Notes: generated from the sequence alone by a model not told the origin. 34,589 nt of DNA from Anaerolineales bacterium (GCA_016785015.1 JADHTJ010000034.1:1-34589), one strand, 5' to 3'. Shown: positions 25,741-34,408, numbered from the stretch's first letter. Program-made: numbers and translations.

Positions 25741-25783
25741 GTCAGCAGCGAAACAGGGATAAAATTCGCTGCTGACTTCTCCT
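25741..25783 (+). terminator. Intrinsic terminator after recN
   Basis: A perfect 12-bp stem (GTCAGCAGCGAA 25741-25752, TTCGCTGCTGAC 25765-25776) with a 12-nt loop followed by TTCTCCTTT. It lies 34 nt after the recN stop. Confidence 0.8.
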
Positions 25784-25805
25784 TTACCCCAATTCATTGT
25801 AAAAT
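25777..25805 (+). promoter_or_regulatory. Possible promoter for the class A PBP-like gene, near-leaderless
   Basis: TTCTCC (25777-25782), a 17-nt spacer and TAAAAT (25800-25805), 6 nt before the ATG at 25812. The same TTCTCC hexamer and spacer occur before nadK. There is no ribosome binding site, which fits a leaderless start, but the -35 is weak and overlaps the recN terminator. Confidence 0.35.
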
Positions 25806-25811
25806 GCTCAT

Positions 25812-28706
25812 ATGCCCAATATCTCTCAGATTCTTCGGGCGCGCCGACGTCGCCACAAAAAGTACGCCAACATTTCACTTCGATTTTCTGGCCTAGGCTT
25901 TGCAACATCGGTTAGCATTCTGGTAGCAATCCTCTTCATCGGGGTAACTTTGGTTTATATCTCACTCACGAGGAACCTGCCAGCATTAGAAACAATTCCC
26001 ACACTATTAGAACCCCCAACCGGTTTACTACTTCGGCCTACTCGCTTTTACGATCGCGATGGAACTCAAATTCTCCTAGAATTAGAGCATCCATCTGTCG
26101 GAGAACGCGAATATCTACCCATAGTAGATGAGCGCGAAAATTCCATCCCAGAAGATCTGATTCACGCAACGATAGCCTATTCTGATCCAACATTCTGGAA
26201 CCATCCTGGATTCACCAATCTTGGCTCCGAGCCAGAGTCCCCTAAGACCCTGGCACAACGATTGGTTTCAGATTTGTTAATGTGGGATGAATCTGCCAGC
26301 CGCCGGCAAGACTTGCGAGAACGCCTGATGGCAGCACAAATTACTGGTCAATATGGCCGCCAAAAGGTGCTTGAATGGTATCTCAACAGCGCTTATTTTG
26401 GAAACCAGGTTTATGGATTCACATCTGCCTCGAAAGCATATTTTGGAAAATCCGTTGACCAACTCAATTTGGCAGAAATCGCCACATTGGCCGCAATCGC
26501 ACACGAGCCCAGCATAAACCCAGTAAACACTCCTGATACAGCCATCGAACGCGGTATTGGCGTGATCGATGCTATGCTCTCAGAAGGATATATTTCATCA
26601 GGAGAGGCGCTCAAAGCGCGCAAAACAGAAATTTCTTTCCAAGATACTCCATCTGAACCGCAAACCATCGCCCCGGCTTTTATCAATCTTGTGCGAGAAC
26701 AATTATCCGAGCTTATCCCAGACAAACGATTAGAACGCGGTGGGTTTGAAATCTTTACAAGCTTAGATTACGATTTGCAGGAACAAGCCAACTGTGCAAC
26801 TCAAGCCCACCTTGCCAACCTTGCTGGCAGCGAAACAGCAGATCAGGAATGTGAAGCTGCTCGATTACTCCCGTCGCTTGTGCTTGATGATGGTGATTAC
26901 GGCAATTTGGTATCAAACTCCATAGTTTTGGACCCGCTCTCAGGGCAAGTCCTGGCTATGGTAGGAGATGCCACCCCAGGCTTAGATCCTGCTCATCTCC
27001 CAGGTCATTCACCCGGATCACTTCTGACACCATTTGCTTATCTCACTGCCCTCACGCGTGGTTTCAATTCTGCCAGCTTGCTGTGGGATATCCCTTCCAC
27101 ATTTAGCCAGTCTGTCAACCAGGTCACAAATCCAGATGATGATTTCCGCGGTCCAATGCGTCTTCGTGTAGCGTTGGCAAATGATTATTTGATTCCAGCA
27201 CTTGGAACCCTCAATCAAATCGGTGCAGAAAATGTCTGGCGTACCGTCGGGCAATTTGGTATTCAGTTGCCGAACAACCTTCGTCCAGAAAATACTGAGG
27301 TCCCCGAATGCCCAGGCTGTCAATATCTCATGGGGGGAGGCGAAGTCACGCTCCTAGATATGGCCCAGGCTTTTGGTATCTTATCCAATTTGGGAAGTTT
27401 TGTTGGAGAGGTCAGCCTCAATGAAGATGAAAATCAGTTCAATCTTGAGCCAGTTACGCTGCTCCGTGTGAGCGATCTTCATGGTGGTGAGTGGATCGTC
27501 AATCAGCCACCCACAATTCAGCCGGTGACAAGTCCTCAGCTTGCTTATCTGATCAACCATATGCTAAGTGATGAATCGGCGCGATGGGAAAGCCTGGGAC
27601 ACCCAAACCCTTTAGAAATCGGTCAGCCGGTTGCTGCTAAGATGGGGCGTACAGTTTCTGGAGATGATATCTGGACAATAGGCTACACACCCCACTTGGT
27701 GGTTGGTGTGTGGATGGGCACAGGAGAATCAGACTCCCTCGAGGCTGGACACCTGCTCCCCAAGTTTAGCTCCGCTCTCTGGCATGCCATAATTAAATAT
27801 GCCACCCGCGACCTTCCCGCACAATCTTGGGCAGCGCCTCCAGGAATAAATACGCTGACGGTTTGCGATCCATCTGGCATGCTGCCGACGCGAGATTGTC
27901 CAACCGTTGTCAGCGAAGTTTTTCTCAGTGGTCATGAACCCACACAGCCTGATTCACTGTACCAAAACTATCAAATTAATCGCGAAACCGGCCGCTTGGC
28001 TACAGTTTTCACGCCCCCGGAATTAATCGAAGAGCGTGTTTACATGATAGTTCCTCCAGAAGCGAGCGAATGGGCAAACGAATCCGGAATACCTGCTCCA
28101 CCGGAATTTTACGATGTAATCTACACCCCCAGTCCATCCCCCGATACGCGAATTACTTCTCCCGTCATATTTACCAATATTAAAGGAGATCAAACTATCG
28201 AAGGGACGGCATCAGGGAGTGATTTCGTTTCATACCGCCTGCAAGTTGGCAAAGGACTCAACCCTCAAAGCTGGATAGCGATCAGCGATGATATCGAAAC
28301 ACCAGTAGTTAATGGGAATTTGGCCACATGGGAAACTTCTGACCTGAGTGGGCTTTATGCGGTTCAACTGGTCGTTGTGCGCAGTGATCAGCAAGTCGAC
28401 ACCGACACAATTCAATTAACAATCGATAACCAACATCCTGAAATTGTGATTTCACACCCCGAAGAAGGACAAATTTTTGAGTATCAGGCTACGGTTCCCG
28501 TCACTTTCCAGGTTCAGGCCAGCGACAATATTGGGCTTGGGCAAATCGAGTACTTCTTGAACGATAATCTTATTGAAATACAAACTCAACCCCCCTATGC
28601 TTATGCCTGGCTGCCACGGATCGGCGATCACACGCTCGAAATAAGAGCAGTTGATCTTGCCGGTAATGAAGGCAGCGTTTCTACTAGCTTTTCTATTCAA
28701 CGATAA
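25812..28706 (+). CDS. Class A penicillin-binding protein homologue, catalytic motifs lost (pseudoenzyme)
   Basis: The 964-residue protein has the layout of a bifunctional PBP: a membrane anchor (about 28-52), a GT51 glycosyltransferase domain (about 75-275), a transpeptidase domain (about 365-665) and two C-terminal Ig-like domains (about 780-964). The scaffold is conserved, for example LEWYLNSAYFGNQVYGF and TIGYTPHLVVGVWMG. The active sites are not. The GT51 catalytic Glu of EDxxFxxHxG is Ser124 (YSDPTFWNHPG), and the GGSTITQQ motif is degraded (SPKTLAQRL, 143-151). In the transpeptidase, SxxK reads SLLT (Ser403, Thr406), SxN reads DYL (458-460) and KTGT reads KMGR (610-613). It is probably a structural or regulatory cell-wall protein; that role is inference. 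Confidence 0.85.
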   Translation: MPNISQILRARRRRHKKYANISLRFSGLGFATSVSILVAILFIGVTLVYISLTRNLPALETIPTLLEPPTGLLLRPTRFYDRDGTQILLELEHPSVGEREYLPIVDERENSIPEDLIHATIAYSDPTFWNHPGFTNLGSEPESPKTLAQRLVSDLLMWDESASRRQDLRERLMAAQITGQYGRQKVLEWYLNSAYFGNQVYGFTSASKAYFGKSVDQLNLAEIATLAAIAHEPSINPVNTPDTAIERGIGVIDAMLSEGYISSGEALKARKTEISFQDTPSEPQTIAPAFINLVREQLSELIPDKRLERGGFEIFTSLDYDLQEQANCATQAHLANLAGSETADQECEAARLLPSLVLDDGDYGNLVSNSIVLDPLSGQVLAMVGDATPGLDPAHLPGHSPGSLLTPFAYLTALTRGFNSASLLWDIPSTFSQSVNQVTNPDDDFRGPMRLRVALANDYLIPALGTLNQIGAENVWRTVGQFGIQLPNNLRPENTEVPECPGCQYLMGGGEVTLLDMAQAFGILSNLGSFVGEVSLNEDENQFNLEPVTLLRVSDLHGGEWIVNQPPTIQPVTSPQLAYLINHMLSDESARWESLGHPNPLEIGQPVAAKMGRTVSGDDIWTIGYTPHLVVGVWMGTGESDSLEAGHLLPKFSSALWHAIIKYATRDLPAQSWAAPPGINTLTVCDPSGMLPTRDCPTVVSEVFLSGHEPTQPDSLYQNYQINRETGRLATVFTPPELIEERVYMIVPPEASEWANESGIPAPPEFYDVIYTPSPSPDTRITSPVIFTNIKGDQTIEGTASGSDFVSYRLQVGKGLNPQSWIAISDDIETPVVNGNLATWETSDLSGLYAVQLVVVRSDQQVDTDTIQLTIDNQHPEIVISHPEEGQIFEYQATVPVTFQVQASDNIGLGQIEYFLNDNLIEIQTQPPYAYAWLPRIGDHTLEIRAVDLAGNEGSVSTSFSIQR

Positions 28707-28803
28707 GATTTCCTCTGCGAAAAATATTTCAAACAGGTAGTCTGGGCTTCCAATAAGTACAATTTGCATTGCATTTCTCATAACCGATATTCATTTACAG
28801 GGT

Positions 28804-28809
28804 TATAAT
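28804..28809 (+). promoter_or_regulatory. Possible -10 element upstream of the squalene/phytoene synthase gene
   Basis: A perfect TATAAT in the 176-nt gap after the PBP-like gene, 73 nt before the ATG at 28883. No convincing -35 is seen. The rest of the gap holds no recognisable feature. Confidence 0.35.
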
Positions 28810-28882
28810 GAATGTTGTTAGCTCTATCATGCATTGATGCTTTCTATTCCAAAAATTTCTTCACAAGAATCGAGATCTAATT

Positions 28883-29704
28883 ATGGCAATTTACCAAGAT
28901 GCAATGGACACACTCAAGCTCACCAGCAGGACTTTCTACCTGCCAATTGTTCGGTTACCAAAAGGTCTGCGGGAAGCCGTGGCATCTGGATATCTTTGTC
29001 TCCGAGCAATTGATGAAGTCGAGGACCACCCTACTTTGGATGGCTCTCTTAAAGCCAAAATTCTAAGAACGATAAGCCTTATTCTTCAGGCGCAAACATC
29101 AGAAGATACTTTCTCCCACCAAGTGCTAGAATCAGCCCTGATGGAATTCCACGATGTTTTACCAGAAGTGACATTAAGAATTGGCGAATGGGCTTGCCTA
29201 GCGCCCACATTTATCGCCCCACGCGTTTGGGAAGCTACTGCTACCATGGCTGACCGCATGGCTCATTGGGCAACCAACGGATTTGAAGTATTATCCATCG
29301 ACGATTTAGATCGTTATACCTACGGTGTAGCGGGTGCAGTAGGACTGTTACTTTGTGATCTTTGGGCCTGGTTTGAGAAGATCCAAATACACCGCTCCTA
29401 TGCTATTCAATTCGGCCGTGGATTACAAATCGTCAATATCCTGCGTAACCGTGGAGAAGATCTGGATCGAGGGGTAAATTTCTTCCCAGAGGATTGGGAT
29501 GAAGAACGCATGTTTGCCTATGCGCGCCAGAACCTCGATAGTTTCAGTGAATATTCTAGAACCCTTCCCAAAACAACTTTCAAAAGCTTCGTTGAAATTC
29601 CACGAGCGCTAGCTTACGCCACATTGAACGCGTTAGAACGTGGCGAACAGAAGCTCACACGAAAGACAGTCCTGGATATTGTTCAGCAGCTAGATGCAGG
29701 ATAA
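28883..29704 (+). CDS. Squalene/phytoene synthase family protein
   Basis: The 273-residue, all-helical protein belongs to the head-to-head prenyl synthases that join two prenyl diphosphates to squalene or phytoene. TSRTFYLPI near the start and the first Asp motif DEVED (44-48, in CLRAIDEVEDHP) are typical. So is YTYGVAGAVGLLLCDLW. The second metal-binding motif reads NRGED (189-193, in QIVNILRNRGEDLDRG), with Asn where Asp is usual. That may alter metal binding or substrate use. A geranylgeranyl-reductase-type flavoprotein follows 28 nt later, so the two probably act in one isoprenoid pathway. The product is not identifiable from sequence. No good ribosome binding site precedes the ATG. Confidence 0.85.
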   Translation: MAIYQDAMDTLKLTSRTFYLPIVRLPKGLREAVASGYLCLRAIDEVEDHPTLDGSLKAKILRTISLILQAQTSEDTFSHQVLESALMEFHDVLPEVTLRIGEWACLAPTFIAPRVWEATATMADRMAHWATNGFEVLSIDDLDRYTYGVAGAVGLLLCDLWAWFEKIQIHRSYAIQFGRGLQIVNILRNRGEDLDRGVNFFPEDWDEERMFAYARQNLDSFSEYSRTLPKTTFKSFVEIPRALAYATLNALERGEQKLTRKTVLDIVQQLDAG

Positions 29705-29732
29705 GGGATAGGTCCAATAAATTCGTGGCAAT

Positions 29733-30941
29733 ATGAATACTGTTTACGATGTAGCCATCATCGGTGCCGGCCCAGGTGGATCTACCACAGCAAGTTACTT
29801 GGCCAAGGCGGGAGTGCGAGTTCTACTCTTAGATAAATCAGAATTCCCGCGCGACAAAACTTGCGGGGACGCTCTGTCCCCTAATGCACTAAAAATTTTG
29901 GGGGATTTAAATCTAATCGACAAATTAATTGAATTTGGGCACCGTTTAAATGGCATCCGCCTGGTTGCTCCAAATGGCAATGAGTTAGTCGCTCCCATTC
30001 CTCCAAAACACGGGTTCGTTGAACACCTTTACATTGCGCCACGAATTAAATTGGATGATCTACTGCTCCAAAATTCAATTGCTCTGGGAGCAGAATTCAA
30101 ATCAAATGTTCGCGTTACAGATCTTAGAGTAGACTCAAACAAAGTAACAATTACAGGTAAATCCGCGAATAAAGAGCAGATTTTCTTTGCTAATGTGGGG
30201 GTAATAGCTGTGGGAGCAAATACAGCATTGCTCCAGAAACTGGGATTTTTGTCAAAACTGCCCGAGTTTGCAGTTGCCGCACGAGCATACTACAACAATC
30301 TGCCAAATTTAGACGATTTGATGGAAATCCGTTTCGATGGAGTTCCGCTCCCTGGGTATGGTTGGATTTTCCCTACGTCAAAAACATCAGCAAACATTGG
30401 TGCTGGTTTTTTGCGGAAATCAAAAAAACTTCCCTTCACTGCCAAGGAAATCCTAGACAAATTTCTCGATCACGGGCCAGTTCGAGAAAAAATTTCCTTG
30501 GGGCAACGTCAGGGAGTTGTGAAAGGCTATCCGCTGCGTATGGACTTTGCCACCGCGCGCGTTCATAGCAATCGGATCATTTTGGTAGGAGAGGCGGCTG
30601 GCTTGGTCAACCCTTTTACAGGTGAAGGGATTGATTACGCTATGGAATCCGGTCAGATCGCAGCGAGAGTTTTAATAGATTTAGCAACAACTGGGGACTA
30701 TTCATTCAAAGCGCTGCATTCCTATGATCGAAATCTACGCAAGCGCTTTCAGCGGTTATTTGTCTGGACTACGCGGCTACGATCCATTTACATAAATGAA
30801 TGGTTGCTCAATCCTCTCATTCGGGCAGCCAACCATGAAAAATCGGTTGAGAAAACTATCCTAGAGGTATTGCTAAGTTATCGAAACGCCATTCAGGCAC
30901 TATCTCCTAGCACCTTGTATCACGTCCTCACCAATCTGTAA
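29733..30941 (+). CDS. Geranylgeranyl reductase family FAD-dependent oxidoreductase
   Basis: The 402-residue flavoprotein has the FAD-binding start AIIGAGPGGSTTASYLAKAG. The family signature PRDKTCGDALSPNAL follows at about residues 40-55, and the C-terminal FAD motif is VGEAAGLVNPFTGEGIDYAMESG. Geranylgeranyl reductases saturate double bonds of prenyl chains, in archaeal lipids, chlorophyll or menaquinone side chains. Related enzymes act as hydroxylases or epoxidases, so the substrate is open. It lies 28 nt after a squalene/phytoene synthase gene on the same strand. A joint role in making or reducing a C30 or C40 isoprenoid is the simplest reading, and it is inference. Confidence 0.87.
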   Translation: MNTVYDVAIIGAGPGGSTTASYLAKAGVRVLLLDKSEFPRDKTCGDALSPNALKILGDLNLIDKLIEFGHRLNGIRLVAPNGNELVAPIPPKHGFVEHLYIAPRIKLDDLLLQNSIALGAEFKSNVRVTDLRVDSNKVTITGKSANKEQIFFANVGVIAVGANTALLQKLGFLSKLPEFAVAARAYYNNLPNLDDLMEIRFDGVPLPGYGWIFPTSKTSANIGAGFLRKSKKLPFTAKEILDKFLDHGPVREKISLGQRQGVVKGYPLRMDFATARVHSNRIILVGEAAGLVNPFTGEGIDYAMESGQIAARVLIDLATTGDYSFKALHSYDRNLRKRFQRLFVWTTRLRSIYINEWLLNPLIRAANHEKSVEKTILEVLLSYRNAIQALSPSTLYHVLTNL

Positions 30942-30983
30942 ACCGAAATAGCCCTTTGAAAAAGATACATGACCATTATCTGA

Positions 30984-31011
30984 TTGACATTCTGGGAATT
31001 GTCCCTATACT
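30984..31011 (+). promoter_or_regulatory. Sigma70-type promoter of the lipoprotein gene
   Basis: A perfect TTGACA (30984-30989), 16 nt and TATACT (31006-31011). Transcription would start near 31018, giving a leader of about 58 nt with AGGAGAG before the ATG. Confidence 0.8.
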
Positions 31012-31075
31012 GAGAGTGTAAAATCTTAATGCAACCCCTCACATACGAAAAATCACGAATGCAGGAGAGAATCGC

Positions 31076-32257
31076 ATGATAAAAATACAAAGACACGCTC
31101 AACGCAACCTTTTTGCTCCTTTTAGAGCTTTATTCCTTGCCCTTGCATTTATACTGATTGTAGGATTGGCCTGTAACACACCTTCTACTGAGAGTTCCAA
31201 CCAGACACAAATTGCTCTCAATGTTCAGGCCACACAACTTGCCCAAAACAAAACTCAAACTGCCGAAGCAGAAGCCGCAGCAGATATTGAAGCTGAACAA
31301 CAACAAGAAGCAGACAATCAACAGGACACACTTGATACTCAGGCGACAAACGATGCACAGGCGCTGACACAAGTTGCATTGGATGTTCGAGCAACAATAG
31401 ATGCCCAACCTACGAATACACCACAACCAACGAACACCCATCAACCAACAGATACACCTCAAACAGGGGGGGAAAATCAGCAAAACCCCCAACAGCCACC
31501 TTCGCAGGAACAACCGGCATTTAATGAATTGGAATTCCAGAGTTGGATGCGCTCTGCAAACATCTTGCTGTTCGAGGATATGGCATTTCTCGGGTATGTT
31601 CAACCCGCATTAGATGCGATGAGTCTGAGCTATGTGGATGTCGATGATGCCTTGGGTCATTTTAAAACGCAATTGCTTTCCGGCGGCCCGGGTGGCCAGG
31701 GTTGGGATCTGATCATCTCTGCCAAAGAAGCCAGAGAAAACGTTTCTGGGGAGTTCTATGTATATCTCAATGATGCTCTGAATGCGGGCAGTTCAGTAAT
31801 TATTGAGGAATGGAATATTGATGATATTGCCGCAGGCAAGATTGCCACAATTCTCGGCCGCTGTGGCGTTGAATTTCAGCGAGATTGGATAAATATTCCT
31901 CTTGAACAACAACTGTTATTCCCAATCAATGGAGAAAATCCAATACACCATGCGCCTAATGAGGGTATTTCCCTGACAAATCCAACCAATAATTGGCAAT
32001 GGGATTTCTTTGACCTTGGAGATTTATTAAGACTTCGGCCAGGAAGCGATGCTAAGTTGCTGTGGGGTGCACGCTCGGCGATAAAGGATAGTTATGCCAC
32101 TGCAGTTGTCTGCATTGATGGAAGATTAATCATTCAAACTTATGGCAGCCACAGCTACGGCGCAGATCGTGTTGTTATGATGTGGTCGAATTACATCTAT
32201 AATGCACTGTTGGCGCGCTATCAACTATTAGCAGCTTATCAACAGCAGCAACCATAA
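31076..32257 (+). CDS. Lipoprotein with coiled-coil/linker and GATase-like C-terminal domain
   Basis: The 393-residue protein has a lipoprotein signal (ILIVGLAC, lipobox Cys33). A Gln/Ala-rich, probably coiled-coil stretch follows (about 40-110), with a repeat of the form TQxALxVxAT (TQIALNVQAT, TQVALDVRAT), then a Thr/Pro/Asn linker (PTNTPQPTNTHQPTDTPQ, 111-130). The C-terminal 230 residues form a globular domain beginning MRSANILLFEDMAFLGYV, with WDLIISAKEARE and SSVIIEEWN further on. It looks like a GATase1/flavodoxin-like alpha/beta fold, but no catalytic triad could be assigned. It is probably anchored on the outer face of the membrane. It has a strong promoter of its own and ends at a terminator. 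Confidence 0.65.
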   Translation: MIKIQRHAQRNLFAPFRALFLALAFILIVGLACNTPSTESSNQTQIALNVQATQLAQNKTQTAEAEAAADIEAEQQQEADNQQDTLDTQATNDAQALTQVALDVRATIDAQPTNTPQPTNTHQPTDTPQTGGENQQNPQQPPSQEQPAFNELEFQSWMRSANILLFEDMAFLGYVQPALDAMSLSYVDVDDALGHFKTQLLSGGPGGQGWDLIISAKEARENVSGEFYVYLNDALNAGSSVIIEEWNIDDIAAGKIATILGRCGVEFQRDWINIPLEQQLLFPINGENPIHHAPNEGISLTNPTNNWQWDFFDLGDLLRLRPGSDAKLLWGARSAIKDSYATAVVCIDGRLIIQTYGSHSYGADRVVMMWSNYIYNALLARYQLLAAYQQQQP

Positions 32258-32282
32258 ATAGAGCAATTCACCCGCAAAACTC

Positions 32283-32313
32283 AAACGGGCAGCCGATAAT
32301 TGGCTGCCCGTTT
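32283..32313. terminator. Bidirectional terminator between convergent genes
   Basis: A perfect 12-bp stem (AAACGGGCAGCC 32283-32294, complement 32302-32313) with a 7-nt loop. It is followed on the plus strand by T-rich sequence. It separates the lipoprotein gene from the convergent protease gene. Confidence 0.8.
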
Positions 32314-32346
32314 CATCTTCCTTTTTCTGATCCGACGATGTGAATG

Positions 32347-34104
32347 TTAGGGAGAATTTACATCTACCCAATCGAACTCGATGACGATAGGTAACACATC
32401 AAAGGATGATACGCCAATGCCAATTTGCCCTTCTCTGAACGCATATTGTTTGTCAGTAAGGGTATGGGTATGGACGCCATTAATAAATAGCGCAAGCGTA
32501 TTCGAGTCGCAGATCACACCATACTCGTTTATATCTTTGCCCATACGTACAGCTGTTGAGCCTCCGCTAGCCAGCATATCGTACTGATCCGTTGTCGCAT
32601 CGTAAGCCCATATCCACCATTCACCGCCATTAGAAATACTAAACTCATACCAGCCATAATCATTTACATGGCAAACTAATCCAACATTGTTAGTATTCTT
32701 GCCACGATTCTCTGCACTTGTCTCGATAATGACACTCTCGTATATCCACGGATCATATAGGAGATAACTATAAATATTCGGTCCTACAAGTTCGAAAACC
32801 AACTTGCCATTATCTGAGTAAAGGTAAAACTGGTTTTCATCTCCATTGGTAACAAACCAAGACCAGTTCTCTAGATACTCTGCATTAAACTCTTCAAGGG
32901 GATATGCGGGGGGATCACCGGTCGTTTCACTTGTCGTGCCGCCGGTGGATGTTCCAGATGATGTGCCTGAGGTAGCATCATCTGCGCCAACACCATCGAA
33001 GGTAACCACAAGCTTGTTTCCATTGAGTTGCCCTTCCATGATATCTCCGGAACTATCACGATAAACCTCAATATCCATCTGGTCGGAAGCACTATGCGTG
33101 CGAATAATATCGCAATATGCCTCCATAGTGGCAAACTCTCCAATAGGATGGTTCTCTAAGCTCGTAATGATATCACCAGCGATGACTCCAGTTCTATCTG
33201 CAGCAGAGCCTGACTCAACAGACGTAACAAATACCCCGGAGAATACATCGCCAGCATCATCATAAGAAAATGCCCAACCGCTGATTCCAATAGTATCTTT
33301 ATCTTTTCCAGTCTTTAGTTCATCAATAATTGGTATGGCTTTCTCTCTACCAATAGCAAAATACTGATTTGCAGAGGAAATAGAGGCGTAATTTACACCA
33401 ACAATCTTTCCATCCGCTGAAACCAATGGGCCTCCAGAATTTCCAGGGTTGATTGTGGCATCATGCATAATCACAGAATCAACTGAAGCCCAATCGGAAG
33501 AACCATCTGCATTTTCCTTCGAAACAATACCTTTCGTAAGCGTAAACTCAGTTTCCCCTAATGGGAATCCCGCGGAATAAACGTCAATCCCAACTTCAAC
33601 TGGATTCGAGTACCAATCTAAAAATGGGAAACCATCGCCATCGATTTGTATCACTGCCAAATCGGAACACTCTGATACCCCAAGCACCCTGGCATTATAG
33701 GTTTTAGATGTGTCACCACCAATCCACACCTTGAGTAGGGCAGCCCCAGTCACAACATGGTTGTTCGTAACCGCAATACCCGAAGGGTCAATGATAAAGC
33801 CCGATCCACGGATTGATTCAAGGTATCCGTCAACAATATTGCCATCTTCATCTACCGAAGCAAAAGATCCTTCTGCTTCTATTTGTATAACTGCGCCGCG
33901 CACATCTTGAAGAGACGCCGCCGCACCCGATGCAGATTGCTGAACAGGCTCAGCAGGTTCTGCTGGTTCTGCTTGCTGGACAGGTTCCGCAGGTTTTACT
34001 TCTGCTGGCGGTTCGGGTGTGGGGGTAGGGGCACCACAGGCCAATCCAACAACTAAAAACAGAGTCGCCATCAAGAAAAGTGGCTTCATAAATGGGTATT
34101 TCAT
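32347..34104 (-). CDS. HtrA/DegP-like serine protease lipoprotein with C-terminal lectin-like domain
   Basis: The 585-residue protein has a lipoprotein signal (MATLFLVVGLAC, lipobox Cys23), then an Ala/Glu/Pro linker with repeats of AEP (about 34-56). The trypsin-like domain carries the catalytic triad His116 (TNNHVV), Asp148 (CSDLAVIQ) and Ser223 (NPGNSGGPLV). A PDZ domain (about 260-345) and a Ser/Gly/Thr linker follow. The C-terminal domain of about 185 residues resembles the lectin-like domain of the lipoprotein at 15345-16100. It is probably a surface-anchored quality-control or processing protease whose last domain may bind envelope glycans. The start at 34104 is fixed by AGGAGGAG just upstream; a longer frame to 34149 has no such site. 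Confidence 0.88.
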   Translation of the reverse strand: MKYPFMKPLFLMATLFLVVGLACGAPTPTPEPPAEVKPAEPVQQAEPAEPAEPVQQSASGAAASLQDVRGAVIQIEAEGSFASVDEDGNIVDGYLESIRGSGFIIDPSGIAVTNNHVVTGAALLKVWIGGDTSKTYNARVLGVSECSDLAVIQIDGDGFPFLDWYSNPVEVGIDVYSAGFPLGETEFTLTKGIVSKENADGSSDWASVDSVIMHDATINPGNSGGPLVSADGKIVGVNYASISSANQYFAIGREKAIPIIDELKTGKDKDTIGISGWAFSYDDAGDVFSGVFVTSVESGSAADRTGVIAGDIITSLENHPIGEFATMEAYCDIIRTHSASDQMDIEVYRDSSGDIMEGQLNGNKLVVTFDGVGADDATSGTSSGTSTGGTTSETTGDPPAYPLEEFNAEYLENWSWFVTNGDENQFYLYSDNGKLVFELVGPNIYSYLLYDPWIYESVIIETSAENRGKNTNNVGLVCHVNDYGWYEFSISNGGEWWIWAYDATTDQYDMLASGGSTAVRMGKDINEYGVICDSNTLALFINGVHTHTLTDKQYAFREGQIGIGVSSFDVLPIVIEFDWVDVNSP

Positions 34105-34159
34105 TGCTCTCCTCCTACAATCCAATAAGGGTAATATTCGATCTATCATGAGAACATTC

Positions 34160-34173
34160 TATCATAAATGATA
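34160..34173. promoter_or_regulatory. Palindrome upstream of the protease gene
   Basis: TATCAT-AA-ATGATA, a perfect 6-2-6 palindrome, 56 nt before the protease start. It could be an operator. The possible -10 TAGAAT overlaps it on the minus strand, but no matching -35 was found. Confidence 0.35.
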
Positions 34174-34254
34174 CGGTCATTTGCACCCCCTTTGAGTACT
34201 AGCCTAACAATTTAGAAAGCCTAAAAAGGGGTCTAAGGGATTTTTGCTGAGTCA

Positions 34255-34283
34255 TTGACGAGTTATTGGTTCTGTGCCATACT
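34255..34283 (+). promoter_or_regulatory. Sigma70-type promoter of a compact transcription unit
   Basis: TTGACG (34255-34260), a 17-nt spacer and CATACT (34278-34283). Transcription would start near 34290, just before a 6-bp hairpin (ACAGCG 34295-34300 with CGCTGT 34308-34313). Confidence 0.6.
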
Positions 34284-34333
34284 AATTGCATAGCACAGCG
34301 CAAAAACCGCTGTTCATATCGCCATCCTAAGGA

Positions 34334-34345
34334 AAAGGAGGTGAT
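34334..34345 (+). promoter_or_regulatory. Full-length Shine-Dalgarno sequence
   Basis: AAAGGAGGTGAT is the full complement of the usual 3' end of bacterial 16S rRNA. Most genes in this window have only four to six matching bases. It lies 6 nt before the ATG of the 18-codon ORF, counted from its last base. Confidence 0.7.
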
Positions 34346-34351
34346 GTCCAT

Positions 34352-34408
34352 ATGAGTACCAAATATGATAAACCCAGTGCGGTGGCATCCCTCCTAACAA
34401 TCCGTTAG
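34352..34408 (+). CDS. 18-residue leader-peptide-like ORF
   Basis: The ORF encodes MSTKYDKPSAVASLLTIR. It starts with ATG behind a full-length Shine-Dalgarno sequence and stops at TAG (34406-34408). Its second half is the 5' arm of a 12-bp hairpin and its stop codon lies in the inner stem. No homologous peptide is recognised and there is no clear run of one amino acid, as in classic amino-acid attenuators. It might stall or be a short functional peptide; both are inference. Confidence 0.5.
   Translation: MSTKYDKPSAVASLLTIR

Noticed and set aside
34105..34149. N-terminal extension of the HtrA-like protease
   Set aside because: It would contain the strong AGGAGGAG site and displace the lipoprotein signal peptide from the N-terminus.
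34344..34355. Alternative ATG at 34344 behind the full-length Shine-Dalgarno sequence
   Set aside because: It reads only Met-Ser-Ile before a TGA and overlaps the Shine-Dalgarno sequence itself.
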